From: JBCCAG01 sp050330955
GTDB taxonomy: Bacteria; Cyanobacteriota; Cyanobacteriia; CAKZMO01
Assembly: GCA_050330955.1 (NCBI GenBank)
Contig: JBHJHJ010000152.1
Span: 1 to 14,417, forward strand
Length of the DNA: 14,417 bases
Direction: 5' to 3'
Position 1 is the first letter of the stretch. Each line of letters starts with the position of its first letter. Shown here piece by piece: positions 7,235-13,849 of the stretch. The translations under genes were made by a program, and so were the position numbers. The notes beneath the pieces were generated by a model. The model searched no databases. It was not told the origin of the DNA and saw only the letters and a list, made by a program, of their open reading frames with translations.

Positions 7235-8635
7235 ATGCCTATCTCCACCGACCAGTCCACGCCGCCGTTAAGCATTTGGACCAAGCTGACCTACGGCGCT
7301 GGCGGTATTGGCAGCTCGGCGACGGGCAGTATGCTGGTGTTCTTTTTTCTGTTCTTTCTCACCGATGTGGCTGGGCTACCGGCGGCCCTGGCGGGGAGCG
7401 TGCTAATGCTAGGCCAGGTGAGCGACGCCGTGAGCGACCCGATTATTGGACTGCTCAGCGATCGCACCCAGTCGCGCTGGGGCCGCCGCTACCCCTGGAT
7501 TGTGCTGGGCGCCCTGCCCTTTGGCCTGTCGTTTGCGCTGCTGTGGCTGATTCCCTCCACCAACCCCTGGGTGATGTTCGCCTACTATGCCACCGTAGGC
7601 ATTGCCTACAAAACGGCCCTGACGGCGGTGTATCTGCCCTACGTGTCTCTCACCCCCGACCTGACGCGAGACTACAACGAGCGGACGCGGCTCAACAGCG
7701 TCCGCTTTGCTTTCTCCATTGGCAGCAGCATCTTGGCGATCGCTCTGGGGGCGTTTCTCTTTAGCACCCTCGACAACGTCGCGGCCCGCTACTGGACCCT
7801 GGGGATTATTGGCGGGGCGTTGTGCATTCTTGCGGCAGTGGTATGCGTCTGGGGTACCTATCCCCGGGTGCAGGCTGCAGAGCGGCAGCGCGAGAAGGTC
7901 ACCGTTCCGCCGCGTATGCCCATGTTGAAGCAGCTGCAGGTGGTATTCTCCAACCGCCCTTTTCTGCTGGTGATGGTAATCTATCTCTGCTCTTGGGTGG
8001 CCGCGCAGCTTACCGCCACCGTGATGCAGTATTTTGTGGTCAGCTGGATGCAGCTGCCGTCTACGACATTCACGCTGTTTGCGATCGTGGTCCAAACCAC
8101 GGCGCTGCTGATGCTGTTTGTGTGGAGCTGGCTGAGTCAGCGCGTGGGCAAGCGGCCAGTCTACTTTATGGGGAGCGGACTTTGGGTGATTGCCCAAGCG
8201 GGTCTGTTCTTCCTGCAGCCGGGGCAGGTGGGGCTGATGTTTGTTTTGGGGGTGATGGCGGGATTCGGCGTCTCGACGGCCTATCTCATTCCTTGGTCCA
8301 TGCTGCCCGACGTGATTGAGCTGGATGAGTTACAGACGGGCCATAGACGGGAAGGGGCGTTTTACGCCTTCATGGTGATGCTGCAGAAAGTGGGGGTAGC
8401 GGCGGGTCTGTTTGTCGTAGGTCAGGCCTTAGAGTGGGCGGGCTACATAGAGACCGTGGCCGGGGAATCCGCCGCCACACAGCCCCAGTCAGCGCTGCTG
8501 GTGATTCGGCTGGCGATCGGCCCAGTGTCGGCGCTGATTCTGTGTGCTGGTTTAGTGGCGGCCTATTTCTATCCCATTACGCAGGCAGTGCATGCTGAAA
8601 TTATGCTGAAGCTGCAGGAGCGGCGGAATGGGTAG
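7235..8635 (+). CDS. GPH-family (MelB-like) cation:solute symporter of the MFS
   Basis: This 466-residue inner-membrane protein has about 12 hydrophobic segments and the glycoside-pentoside-hexuronide:cation symporter layout. KLTYGAGGIG (17-26) aligns with the MelB N-terminus, and helix 2 carries D64-A-V-S-D68-P, equivalent to the MelB cation-site aspartates D55 and D59. RWGRRYPWIVLG (81-92) is the usual loop 2-3 motif. In the same alignment MelB K18-D19 becomes S27-S28, so the residue MelB uses to bind galactosides is missing and the substrate is probably not melibiose. TDLTRDYNERTRL in the central region and the basic/acidic loop DVIELDELQTGHRREGAFYA near 360 are also typical. It starts 109 bp after pdxA and converges on the small peptide gene. 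Substrate unknown. Confidence 0.88.
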   Translation: MPISTDQSTPPLSIWTKLTYGAGGIGSSATGSMLVFFFLFFLTDVAGLPAALAGSVLMLGQVSDAVSDPIIGLLSDRTQSRWGRRYPWIVLGALPFGLSFALLWLIPSTNPWVMFAYYATVGIAYKTALTAVYLPYVSLTPDLTRDYNERTRLNSVRFAFSIGSSILAIALGAFLFSTLDNVAARYWTLGIIGGALCILAAVVCVWGTYPRVQAAERQREKVTVPPRMPMLKQLQVVFSNRPFLLVMVIYLCSWVAAQLTATVMQYFVVSWMQLPSTTFTLFAIVVQTTALLMLFVWSWLSQRVGKRPVYFMGSGLWVIAQAGLFFLQPGQVGLMFVLGVMAGFGVSTAYLIPWSMLPDVIELDELQTGHRREGAFYAFMVMLQKVGVAAGLFVVGQALEWAGYIETVAGESAATQPQSALLVIRLAIGPVSALILCAGLVAAYFYPITQAVHAEIMLKLQERRNG

Positions 8636-8665
8636 CGGTATCGCTCTGGTATCCCTCTGGGCGCG

Positions 8666-8685
8666 AGCTACGTTTACTTGTTGCC
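8666..8685. repeat. 20-bp motif, diverged copy
   Basis: AGCTACGTTTACTTGTTGCC matches the arm at 9224-9243 at 17 of 20 positions, in the same orientation. It spans the stop codon and last codons of the small peptide gene. Relative to the left arm at 9167-9186 it is inverted, so the peptide gene and its upstream region are bracketed by inverted copies. Confidence 0.6.
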
Positions 8686-8841
8686 CAGACCGTCGTAGAA
8701 CTCTTCGTCAAACCGGTCTTCTAGCTTGTTGCCCAGGCCGTCGTAGAACTCTTCGTCAAACCGGTCTTCTAGGGCTAGGGCAGGTGCGGTAAATGCCGCC
8801 AAGGGTAAAACAAATAGTGCGATTGTAATTAGGCGTTTCAT
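8674..8841 (-). CDS. Small exported acidic peptide with exact twofold 16-residue repeat
   Basis: I do not recognise this 55-residue protein. Starting at the ATG at 8839-8841 it has a textbook signal peptide: basic MKRL, a hydrophobic core ITIALFVLPLAAF, and a cleavage-like TAPALA. The mature part is only LEDRFDEEFYDGLGNK repeated twice with no residue changed. Each unit has six acidic and two basic residues, so the mature peptide is strongly negative, and it has no Cys. The DNA repeat is 48 bp (8677-8724 and 8725-8772) with one synonymous difference. TTTGGAG ends nine bases before this ATG, which favours it over the in-frame ATG at 8850 that abuts the GGAG. Longer starts give no signal peptide. 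It converges on the transporter gene, and its last codons overlap a 20-bp motif repeated upstream. Confidence 0.72.
   Translation of the reverse strand: MKRLITIALFVLPLAAFTAPALALEDRFDEEFYDGLGNKLEDRFDEEFYDGLGNK
8677..8772. repeat. 48-bp tandem duplication within the small peptide gene
   Basis: Two head-to-tail 48-bp units (8677-8724, 8725-8772) differ at one base (A versus G, in CCCAGAC versus CCCAGGC). The unit is a multiple of three and encodes 16 residues, so the frame is kept. The near-identity indicates a recent duplication or ongoing homogenisation, and copy number may vary between strains. Confidence 0.95.
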
Positions 8842-9003
8842 GGTTTTCATCTCCAAATCAGTGGGGCTGTTGTAGCGAGCCCGAAGGACTTTGAGAGCAA
8901 AACCGATTGCGCTGGCTTGGTTGCCGCAGCAGGGCATGAGGGTAGAAAGGTCTGGTCTTGCTCTCTGCCTCCACTATGGCGCGCAAATGTAAGGATTTCA
9001 TGA

Positions 9004-9156
9004 CGAAAACCTGAGAGAAGTTTGAGTGCAGGCTTAGGACGCTCTGAATTCGGCTATGGGCTAAACGCGCAGAGTTTCCTGAAATTAATGGGATTGCGCC
9101 GTCGAGAGCTTGCCGAAGTGACGCAATCATTGACCCGGATGGCAGATCGACCATAA
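9004..9156 (+). pseudogene. Possible remnant of a small regulatory gene
   Basis: This 50-codon open stretch lies between two stops with no good start before 9088. Its second half reads LNAQSFLKLMGLRRRELAEV then TQSLTRMADRP, which has the helical spacing of an XRE-type or antitoxin-like helix-turn-helix segment. It ends 10 bp before the left arm of the large inverted repeat. The similarity is an impression, not an alignment, and it may be chance. Confidence 0.2.
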
Positions 9157-9166
9157 TTAAGTGGCT

Positions 9167-9243
9167 GGCCACAAGTAAACGACGCTGGAGTTCGGCTCCG
9201 TGGCGGGAGCGAACCCAAAAAATAGCGTCGTTTACTTGTGGCC
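9167..9243. repeat. Perfect 20-bp inverted repeat with structured loop
   Basis: GGCCACAAGTAAACGACGCT (9167-9186) is the exact reverse complement of 9224-9243. The 37-base loop itself contains a bulged stem: GTTCGGCTCC can pair with GGGAGCGAAC around GTGGC. As RNA or extruded DNA this gives a long composite hairpin. It ends 39 bp before the msrA ATG. It could be a terminator-like or leader structure, a replication or recombination site, or the remains of a small transposable element. No U-tract follows on the plus strand; on the minus strand TTAATTATGG follows after a few bases. Confidence 0.85.
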
Positions 9244-9282
9244 TCTGACCTAAGACATGTTGACTTTTTAGTAAAACTTAAG

Positions 9283-9900
9283 ATGCAAAAGCGACTCGGA
9301 CGCATTTTCGCGGTTGCCCTCATCATTCTTGTCAGCGTGAGTTGGTCCCTATCGACCCGAGCGCAAACGACTGATTTAGAAAGGGCGACCTTTGCAGGCG
9401 GCTGTTTCTGGTGTATGGAAAAGCCCTTTGAGGCCCTAGCCGGAGTTACGGATGTTATCTCTGGCTATACGGGTGGCACGGTCGAAAACCCCAGCTATGA
9501 GCAGGTCTCCTCCGGCAGCACGGGCCACATTGAATCGGTGCAGATCATCTACGACCCGCAGCAGATTGGCTATGCTGATTTGCTTGATGTGTACTGGCGA
9601 AACGTTGATCCCCTAGATGACGGTGGCCAGTTCTGCGATCGCGGGGAGCAGTACGAAACCAGGATTTTCTACCACAGCGATGAGCAGCGCCGGCTCGCAC
9701 AGCAGTCTAAGGCCGCCGCCGAGGAAGAGCTTGGAGAGGCCATTGTTACTGAGATTATTCCAGCCTCCTCCTTCTACAGGGCCGAAGACTACCACCAAAA
9801 CTACTACCGCACCCACCCGATTCGCTACCGGGCCTACCGCTTTGCCTGCGGACGCGATCGCCGGCTGCAGGACGTCTGGGGCAGTGCGCCCGCGCACTAG
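9283..9900 (+). CDS. msrA: Exported peptide-methionine (S)-S-oxide reductase
   Basis: MsrA reduces the S epimer of methionine sulfoxide in proteins. The 205-residue protein starting at the ATG at 9283 has a signal peptide (MQKRLGRIFA, then VALIILVSVSW, then LSTRAQT), so it probably acts in the periplasm or thylakoid lumen, or stays membrane-anchored. The catalytic segment is FAGGCFWCMEKPFEALAGV with nucleophile C41; the second Cys C44 makes a CFWC motif instead of the more common GCFWG. Further family motifs are GYTGG (61-65), GHIESVQIIYDP (81-92), QFCDRGEQY (117-124, C118) and EDYHQNYY (168-175). C189 near the end may be the resolving Cys. A GTG at 9238 in frame is a poorer start because it lies inside the inverted repeat and would bury the signal peptide. 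A strong hairpin follows. Confidence 0.94.
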   Translation: MQKRLGRIFAVALIILVSVSWSLSTRAQTTDLERATFAGGCFWCMEKPFEALAGVTDVISGYTGGTVENPSYEQVSSGSTGHIESVQIIYDPQQIGYADLLDVYWRNVDPLDDGGQFCDRGEQYETRIFYHSDEQRRLAQQSKAAAEEELGEAIVTEIIPASSFYRAEDYHQNYYRTHPIRYRAYRFACGRDRRLQDVWGSAPAH

Positions 9901-9922
9901 GTCAGCCGCTTACTGCAACAAT

Positions 9923-9962
9923 AAAAGCGCGATCGCCTCTATAGAGAAGCGATCGCGCTTTT
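9923..9962 (+). terminator. Hairpin terminator built from HIP1 sites
   Basis: AAAAGCGCGATCGC (9923-9936) is the exact complement of GCGATCGCGCTTTT (9949-9962), around a 12-base loop that itself holds the small palindrome CTCTATAGAG. The 14-bp stem ends in A4/T4, giving a short U-tract in either direction. It lies 22 bp after the msrA stop and fits an intrinsic terminator. Each arm contains a GCGATCGC-type site. Confidence 0.8.
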
Positions 9963-10120
9963 ACATAAATTCAAAACTTGGTGAGAGAAGCCAGTAAGCC
10001 AGTCCCTAATGTCCGCAATCGCGGTGGATGACTTACTGACCTGCATTTGAGTGTTGCAAGCCTAAGGAACCTTCCTAGGTAGTTGTACGTCCCTAGGGGG
10101 TGCTATCCGGAACATTGAGG

Positions 10121-10549
10121 CTAGCTAGCAACCATTTCTTGGTTCTTAGCCTGGGCTGATCCTTGCGTCCCCAGCTGAATAAGCTCGATTTTATAGCCCG
10201 TGGGGTCTTGGATAAAGGCAATTACCGTAGAACCATGCTTCATCGGTCCGGGCTCGCGCACTACGTTCCCGCCTTGGGCCTTGATGCGATCGCAGGTGGC
10301 GTAAATGTCGTCAACCCCGAGGGCAATGTGGCCGTAGGCATCCCCTAGGTCGTAGCTGTCGGTGCCCCAGTTGTAGGTCAGCTCGATCACGGTATGATCG
10401 GACTCATCGCCGTAGCCCACGAAAGCCAGGGTGAATTCCCCGCCGGGGTAGTCTTTCTTGCGCAGCAGCGTCATCCCCAGCACGTCGCAGTAGAACGCCA
10501 GGGATTCGTCTAGGTTACCAACCCTCAGCATGGTGTGTAGCATTCGCAT
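10121..10549 (-). CDS. gloA: Lactoylglutathione lyase (glyoxalase I)
   Basis: Glyoxalase I converts the hemithioacetal of methylglyoxal and glutathione into S-lactoylglutathione in the cytosol. The 142-residue protein opens MRMLHTMLRVGNLDESLAFY and carries all four metal ligands at the numbering of E. coli GlxI: H5, E56 (VIEL), H74 (YGHIALGV) and E122 (YKIELIQ). Its short length and absence of extra loops match the Ni/Co-dependent bacterial class. The C-terminal tail (GTQGSAQAKNQEMVAS) is slightly longer and polar. It is a single gene facing away from eno across a 249-bp spacer. Methylglyoxal arises from triose phosphates, so adjacency to a glycolytic gene is plausible but may be coincidence. 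Confidence 0.96.
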   Translation of the reverse strand: MRMLHTMLRVGNLDESLAFYCDVLGMTLLRKKDYPGGEFTLAFVGYGDESDHTVIELTYNWGTDSYDLGDAYGHIALGVDDIYATCDRIKAQGGNVVREPGPMKHGSTVIAFIQDPTGYKIELIQLGTQGSAQAKNQEMVAS

Positions 10550-10798
10550 ATGGAGTAGCCTCGCCCTCTAAATTAGGAGTTCTCTAAAAAAGCAGTTCTG
10601 AGGGTTATGGTAATCGGTACAGGAATAATCCCGCTAGCGATCGCCCCTATTGTTTCGGCCAGTCTATTCCCCGCGCAGCCAGAATGATACAGTTGCGTGG
10701 ACTATCTCTCCAAAAGCCTCGACTAGCGCTATCCCATAGCTCTAGCGTCATAGTCTAGCCCCCCTTTAAACATCCAAAACCTTATACGGAGTAACGCG

Positions 10799-12094
10799 AT
10801 GATGAACGCCCTTGATACGGCAATCGAAGATATCCTGGCCCGCGAAATCCTGGACTCCCGCGGTCGGCCCACGATTGAAGCGGAAGTCTACCTGACGGGC
10901 GGCGCTGTTGGACTGGCACAGGTGCCGAGCGGCGCCTCCACCGGCACGTTCGAAGCCCACGAGCTGCGGGATGGGGATTCAGGGCGCTACGGCGGTAAAG
11001 GGGTTCAGAACGCCGTGACCAATGTAGAGGAGAAAATCGCCTCTGAACTGGTGGATTTAGACGCCCTTGACCAGGCCTTGATCGACCAAACCATGATCGA
11101 GCTAGACGGCTCCAAGAACAAAGCAAACCTGGGGGCGAACGCCATCCTCGCCGTTTCTCTAGCCACCGCCAAGGCCGCCGCCAATGCCATCGAGCTGCCC
11201 CTCTATCGCTACCTGGGCGGGCCCCTCGCCAATCTGCTGCCGGTGCCGCTGATGAACGTGATCAACGGCGGAGCCCACGCAGACAATAACGTGGATATCC
11301 AAGAGTTTATGATTGTGCCCCACGGCGCGCCGTCCTTCCGAGAGGCGCTGCGCTGGGGTGCGGAGGTGTTTTCAGCCCTGAGCAAAGTGCTTAAGGATAA
11401 GGGGCTGCTGACGGGTGTGGGGGATGAAGGCGGCTTTGCCCCCAACCTGGGCTCCAACAGCGAGGCCCTAGAGCTGTTGATTGCGGCCATTGAGAAGGCG
11501 GGCTATCGCCCTGGTGAGCAGGTGTCCCTGGCCCTAGACGTGGCCGCCAGCGAGTTTTACAAAGATGGGCAGTATCACTACGACGGGGCAGCCCACTCCC
11601 CCGCTGAAATCATCAGCTACTACGCATCCCTCATGGGGCAGTACCCCATTGTCTCTATCGAAGACGGCCTGCACGAGGAAGACTGGGCGAACTGGCAGCA
11701 GCTCCAGTCGCAGTTGGGCGATCGCGTCCAACTGGTGGGGGATGACCTGTTTGTCACCAACCCTGAGCGTCTGCAGCGCGGCATCGCCGACAAAGCGGGC
11801 AACTCGATTTTGATTAAGCTCAATCAAATTGGCTCGCTGACGGAAACGCTGCAGACCATCGACATGGCTACCCGCAGCGGCTACACCTCCGTGATCAGCC
11901 ACCGCTCGGGCGAAACGGAGGACACTACCATTGCTGACTTGGCCGTGGCGACGCGGGCCGGGCAAATTAAGACCGGGTCGCTGTGCCGCAGCGAGCGCGT
12001 GGCAAAATACAACCGCCTGCTGCGGATTGAGTCGGAGTTGGGGGATCAGGCGGTTTACGCTGGGGCCGTGGGTTTAGGCCCTCGGTTCCGCTAG
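10799..12094 (+). CDS. eno: Enolase (phosphopyruvate hydratase)
   Basis: Enolase interconverts 2-phosphoglycerate and phosphoenolpyruvate in glycolysis and gluconeogenesis, and in many bacteria also joins the RNA degradosome. The 431-residue length is typical. Active-site residues are all present: H160, E169 and E210 (GDEGGFAPN), Mg ligands D247 (LALDVAASEF), E288 (SIEDG) and D315 (GDDLFVTN), base K340 in the signature ILIKLNQIGSLTET, then H368-R369-S370 (SHRSGETED) and K391 (KTGSLCRSER). Two adjacent ATGs (10799, 10802) can serve as the start; CGGAG lies nine bases upstream of the first. Downstream is a structured repeat that may serve as its terminator. Confidence 0.98.
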   Translation: MMNALDTAIEDILAREILDSRGRPTIEAEVYLTGGAVGLAQVPSGASTGTFEAHELRDGDSGRYGGKGVQNAVTNVEEKIASELVDLDALDQALIDQTMIELDGSKNKANLGANAILAVSLATAKAAANAIELPLYRYLGGPLANLLPVPLMNVINGGAHADNNVDIQEFMIVPHGAPSFREALRWGAEVFSALSKVLKDKGLLTGVGDEGGFAPNLGSNSEALELLIAAIEKAGYRPGEQVSLALDVAASEFYKDGQYHYDGAAHSPAEIISYYASLMGQYPIVSIEDGLHEEDWANWQQLQSQLGDRVQLVGDDLFVTNPERLQRGIADKAGNSILIKLNQIGSLTETLQTIDMATRSGYTSVISHRSGETEDTTIADLAVATRAGQIKTGSLCRSERVAKYNRLLRIESELGDQAVYAGAVGLGPRFR

Positions 12095-12140
12095 TCACAA
12101 GGGTAGGCATTGCCCACGTACTTGTTTAGGTGCCATGCAA

Positions 12141-12245
12141 GCCCCCATCCCTAGCCCTTCCCCCAATTCCGAGGGAAGGTAACTAGCCTCCCCTCTCCCA
12201 ATGTTGGGAGAGGGGTCAGGGGTGAGGGCCTTCGATACGCTAAAC
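12141..12245. repeat. Structured dispersed repeat, copy 2 (two hairpins)
   Basis: Related to 5751-5850 over its whole length. The first hairpin here is shorter and imperfect (CCTTCCC with GGGAAGG). The second pairs the 12 bases 12190-12201 (CCCCTCTCCCAA) exactly with 12204-12215. In the shared stem, copy 1 has CTCGCCC/GGGCGAG where copy 2 has CTCTCCC/GGGAGAG, a paired change that keeps the helix. It sits between eno and tRNA-Cys, which converge. Confidence 0.7.
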
Positions 12246-12276
12246 AGATACTTTCCCACCCCGCTCACGCTACAAA

Positions 12277-12348
<72 letters not shown>

Positions 12349-12393
12349 ATTACGGCTTTCTATGATATCGCGGAATCCGTTCAATGGGATAGG

Positions 12394-12409
12394 GCGTACA
12401 GCTGTACGC
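12394..12409. repeat. 16-bp palindrome downstream of cofG
   Basis: GCGTACAGCTGTACGC is a perfect palindrome. Allowing one bulged base it extends to ATAGG on the left and TCCTA on the right. It lies between the 3' end of cofG and the tRNA-Cys promoter side. It could end cofG transcription, bind a protein, or be a dispersed repeat relic. No U-tract is present. Confidence 0.45.
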
Positions 12410-12443
12410 TCCTACGCGTGCGTCTATTCACATCGAGTAGCAT

Positions 12444-13427
12444 TTATGCGGGGACGCGTTCCGCTAGGCGATCGCGCCATTCGCCCACCGCTCGCCCCAA
12501 GTTTGACGGCAGCCAACTGTCATACTGCGAATATACCGGCAGCCGCGGCTGCAGCGACCAGCCGGCTTCCCGCAGCAGAGCCCTCATCTGGTGACGGTGC
12601 AGGTAGTCGGGGTTGACTTCATCTTTGGGCACAATGCCCCCCAGGTCTCCTGCCCCTGCTCCCAAGCAATCCAGCAGCGCCGAGGGTGCGATTAGGTTGG
12701 GTGGCACCTGAATCGTGATGTCAGCAGGTAGGACCTCCCTGGCGATCGCCACCGCCCGCACCAGGTCCTCTCCCGCTAGGGTTACCCCCCGCCAGGGCTG
12801 CTGATGCCCCACGCTGTGGGGCTGCAAGATTACCTCCTGCACGTGGCCCCACCGCTGATGCACCTGGGCGATCGCCGTCAGCGAATCTCGCCAGTCGGCT
12901 TCGGTTTCCCCTAGCCCCAGCAGGAGCCCCGTGGTGAAAGGAATTCCGAGTTCCCCAGCCCACTGGAGCTGCTGCAGCCGCAGCTTGGGGAACTTGCTGG
13001 GGGCGTACTGGTGCACCGTCTGCATCAGATGGGGAGACACCTGCTCTACCATCAGCCCCATGGATACGTTCACCTGCTTAAGCTGAGCCATTTCCTCATA
13101 CAGCAGCGGCCCCGCATTGGTGTGGGGCAAAAAGCCCTGCTCTAGGGCAAGCTGGCACAGGCTGTAAATCAGCTCAAACCACGCCTGACGCCGCCTACTA
13201 GAAGGGTGTACTTCACCACTGAGGATCAAGATTTCGCTGGTTTCTGCTGGAAGCTGGCTCAAGCGGGTGCGGGCCTCAGCGAGAGAGAGCCAGGCGTCAT
13301 CGCCGGGGTCGACGCGGAAGTTACAGTAGGCGCAGCGGTTGAAGCATTCGTAGGTGGGCACCAGCGTGTAGGCGGGGCTGTAGGTCACCACCCGGGGGTT
13401 GTGAGGATCGCTCTGAGGATACTCCAT
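12444..13427 (-). CDS. cofG: 7,8-didemethyl-8-hydroxy-5-deazariboflavin (F0) synthase subunit 1, radical SAM
   Basis: CofG is a radical SAM enzyme that works with CofH to build the deazaflavin F0 (8-HDF) from tyrosine and a riboflavin precursor. In cyanobacteria F0 is known as an antenna chromophore of DNA photolyase. The 327-residue protein (ATG at 13425-13427) has VTYSPAYTLVPTYECFNRCA, which contains the cluster ligands C28-x3-C32-x2-C35 (CFNRCAYCNF). Further family-type segments are EILILSGEVHP, TGLLLGLGETEADW and ILQPH. The start is chosen because it lies four bases after the upstream stop (TAAAGCGATG), suggesting translational coupling, and because conserved sequence begins there; a 37-codon extension would overlap the upstream gene. 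No cofH is in the window. It is last in the minus-strand cluster. Confidence 0.9.
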   Translation of the reverse strand: MEYPQSDPHNPRVVTYSPAYTLVPTYECFNRCAYCNFRVDPGDDAWLSLAEARTRLSQLPAETSEILILSGEVHPSSRRRQAWFELIYSLCQLALEQGFLPHTNAGPLLYEEMAQLKQVNVSMGLMVEQVSPHLMQTVHQYAPSKFPKLRLQQLQWAGELGIPFTTGLLLGLGETEADWRDSLTAIAQVHQRWGHVQEVILQPHSVGHQQPWRGVTLAGEDLVRAVAIAREVLPADITIQVPPNLIAPSALLDCLGAGAGDLGGIVPKDEVNPDYLHRHQMRALLREAGWSLQPRLPVYSQYDSWLPSNLGRAVGEWRDRLAERVPA

Positions 13428-13431
13428 CGCT

Positions 13432-13821
13432 TTAGCGCTGGGTGATTTTAATTGAGAAGTTAGTGTCGAGGGATTTGGCACCCCCCTTTTCGGCCTGACG
13501 CAGCAGCTGACCGAACTGCACCCACAGCAGCGCACCACCGATCACCGTTAGGGGCACAGCGATGCCGTAGGCCACCTTGGGGGAGAAAGAAAAAATTTGC
13601 ACCGCGGAAGCCAAAAACACGCAGATGCCCACACAGGCTGCCGTGAATGGCACCAGCAGGCTAAAGTTCTGTACCTCTGTCAGCCGCATGGTATCCCGGT
13701 TGCGGGACCAGGTCTCTAACCCCAGCTTCACGGTAGCGCCAAACGCCAGCGCCGATGTCATGCCAGCTAGCAGTCCCGCTGCTAGCAGTACGTACGGCAC
13801 ACTATAAAAATTTTCTAACAC
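13432..13821 (-). CDS. Uncharacterised three-helix membrane protein
   Basis: I do not recognise this 129-residue protein. It has three hydrophobic segments: about 8-30 (YVLLAAGLLAGMTSALAFGA), 52-72 (FSLLVPFTAACVGICVFLAS) and 82-103 (VAYGIAVPLTVIGGALLWVQ). A polar loop between the first two contains TWSRNRDTMRLTEVQN, and the C-terminus is a short basic/polar tail. The start is GTG at 13819-13821; no ATG lies upstream in frame, and the next ATG (codon 21) would cut helix 1. No strong ribosome site is visible. It follows the ABC1 kinase gene by 28 bp and abuts cofG by 4 bp, so the three are probably one transcript. That arrangement gives no clear functional link. Confidence 0.75.
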   Translation of the reverse strand: MLENFYSVPYVLLAAGLLAGMTSALAFGATVKLGLETWSRNRDTMRLTEVQNFSLLVPFTAACVGICVFLASAVQIFSFSPKVAYGIAVPLTVIGGALLWVQFGQLLRQAEKGGAKSLDTNFSIKITQR

Positions 13822-13849
13822 AGGCTATCTCGGCAAATCCACACGCCCA

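Larger units (their letters stand above)
8842..9282. other. Divergent spacer between the peptide gene and msrA
   Basis: This 441-bp spacer holds the peptide gene's promoter and ribosome site, a 50-codon open stretch (9004-9156) that may be a gene remnant, the large inverted repeat (9167-9243), and the leader of msrA. I see no intact gene and no confident -35/-10 pair. Confidence 0.45.

Noticed and set aside
7409..8197. 262-codon minus-strand frame inside the transporter gene
   Set aside because: It is His/Gln/Arg-rich in the way expected of the antisense of a membrane-protein gene; the sense strand has clear MelB-like motifs.
8677..8772. 48-bp direct repeat considered as a minimal CRISPR array
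   Set aside because: The units are directly adjacent with no spacer, keep a reading frame, and encode a secreted peptide.
8842..8937. Longer start for the small repeat peptide
   Set aside because: The extra residues hide the signal peptide and lack a ribosome site, while GGAG precedes the ATG at 8841 at good spacing.
9238..9282. GTG start for msrA 15 codons upstream
   Set aside because: It lies inside the inverted-repeat arm and puts a polar extension ahead of the signal peptide; the ATG at 9283 gives a normal signal sequence.
13428..13538. 37-codon N-terminal extension of CofG
   Set aside because: It would overlap the upstream membrane-protein gene by over 100 bp, is Cys/Ser/Pro-rich and does not resemble CofG; the ATG at 13427 is better placed.
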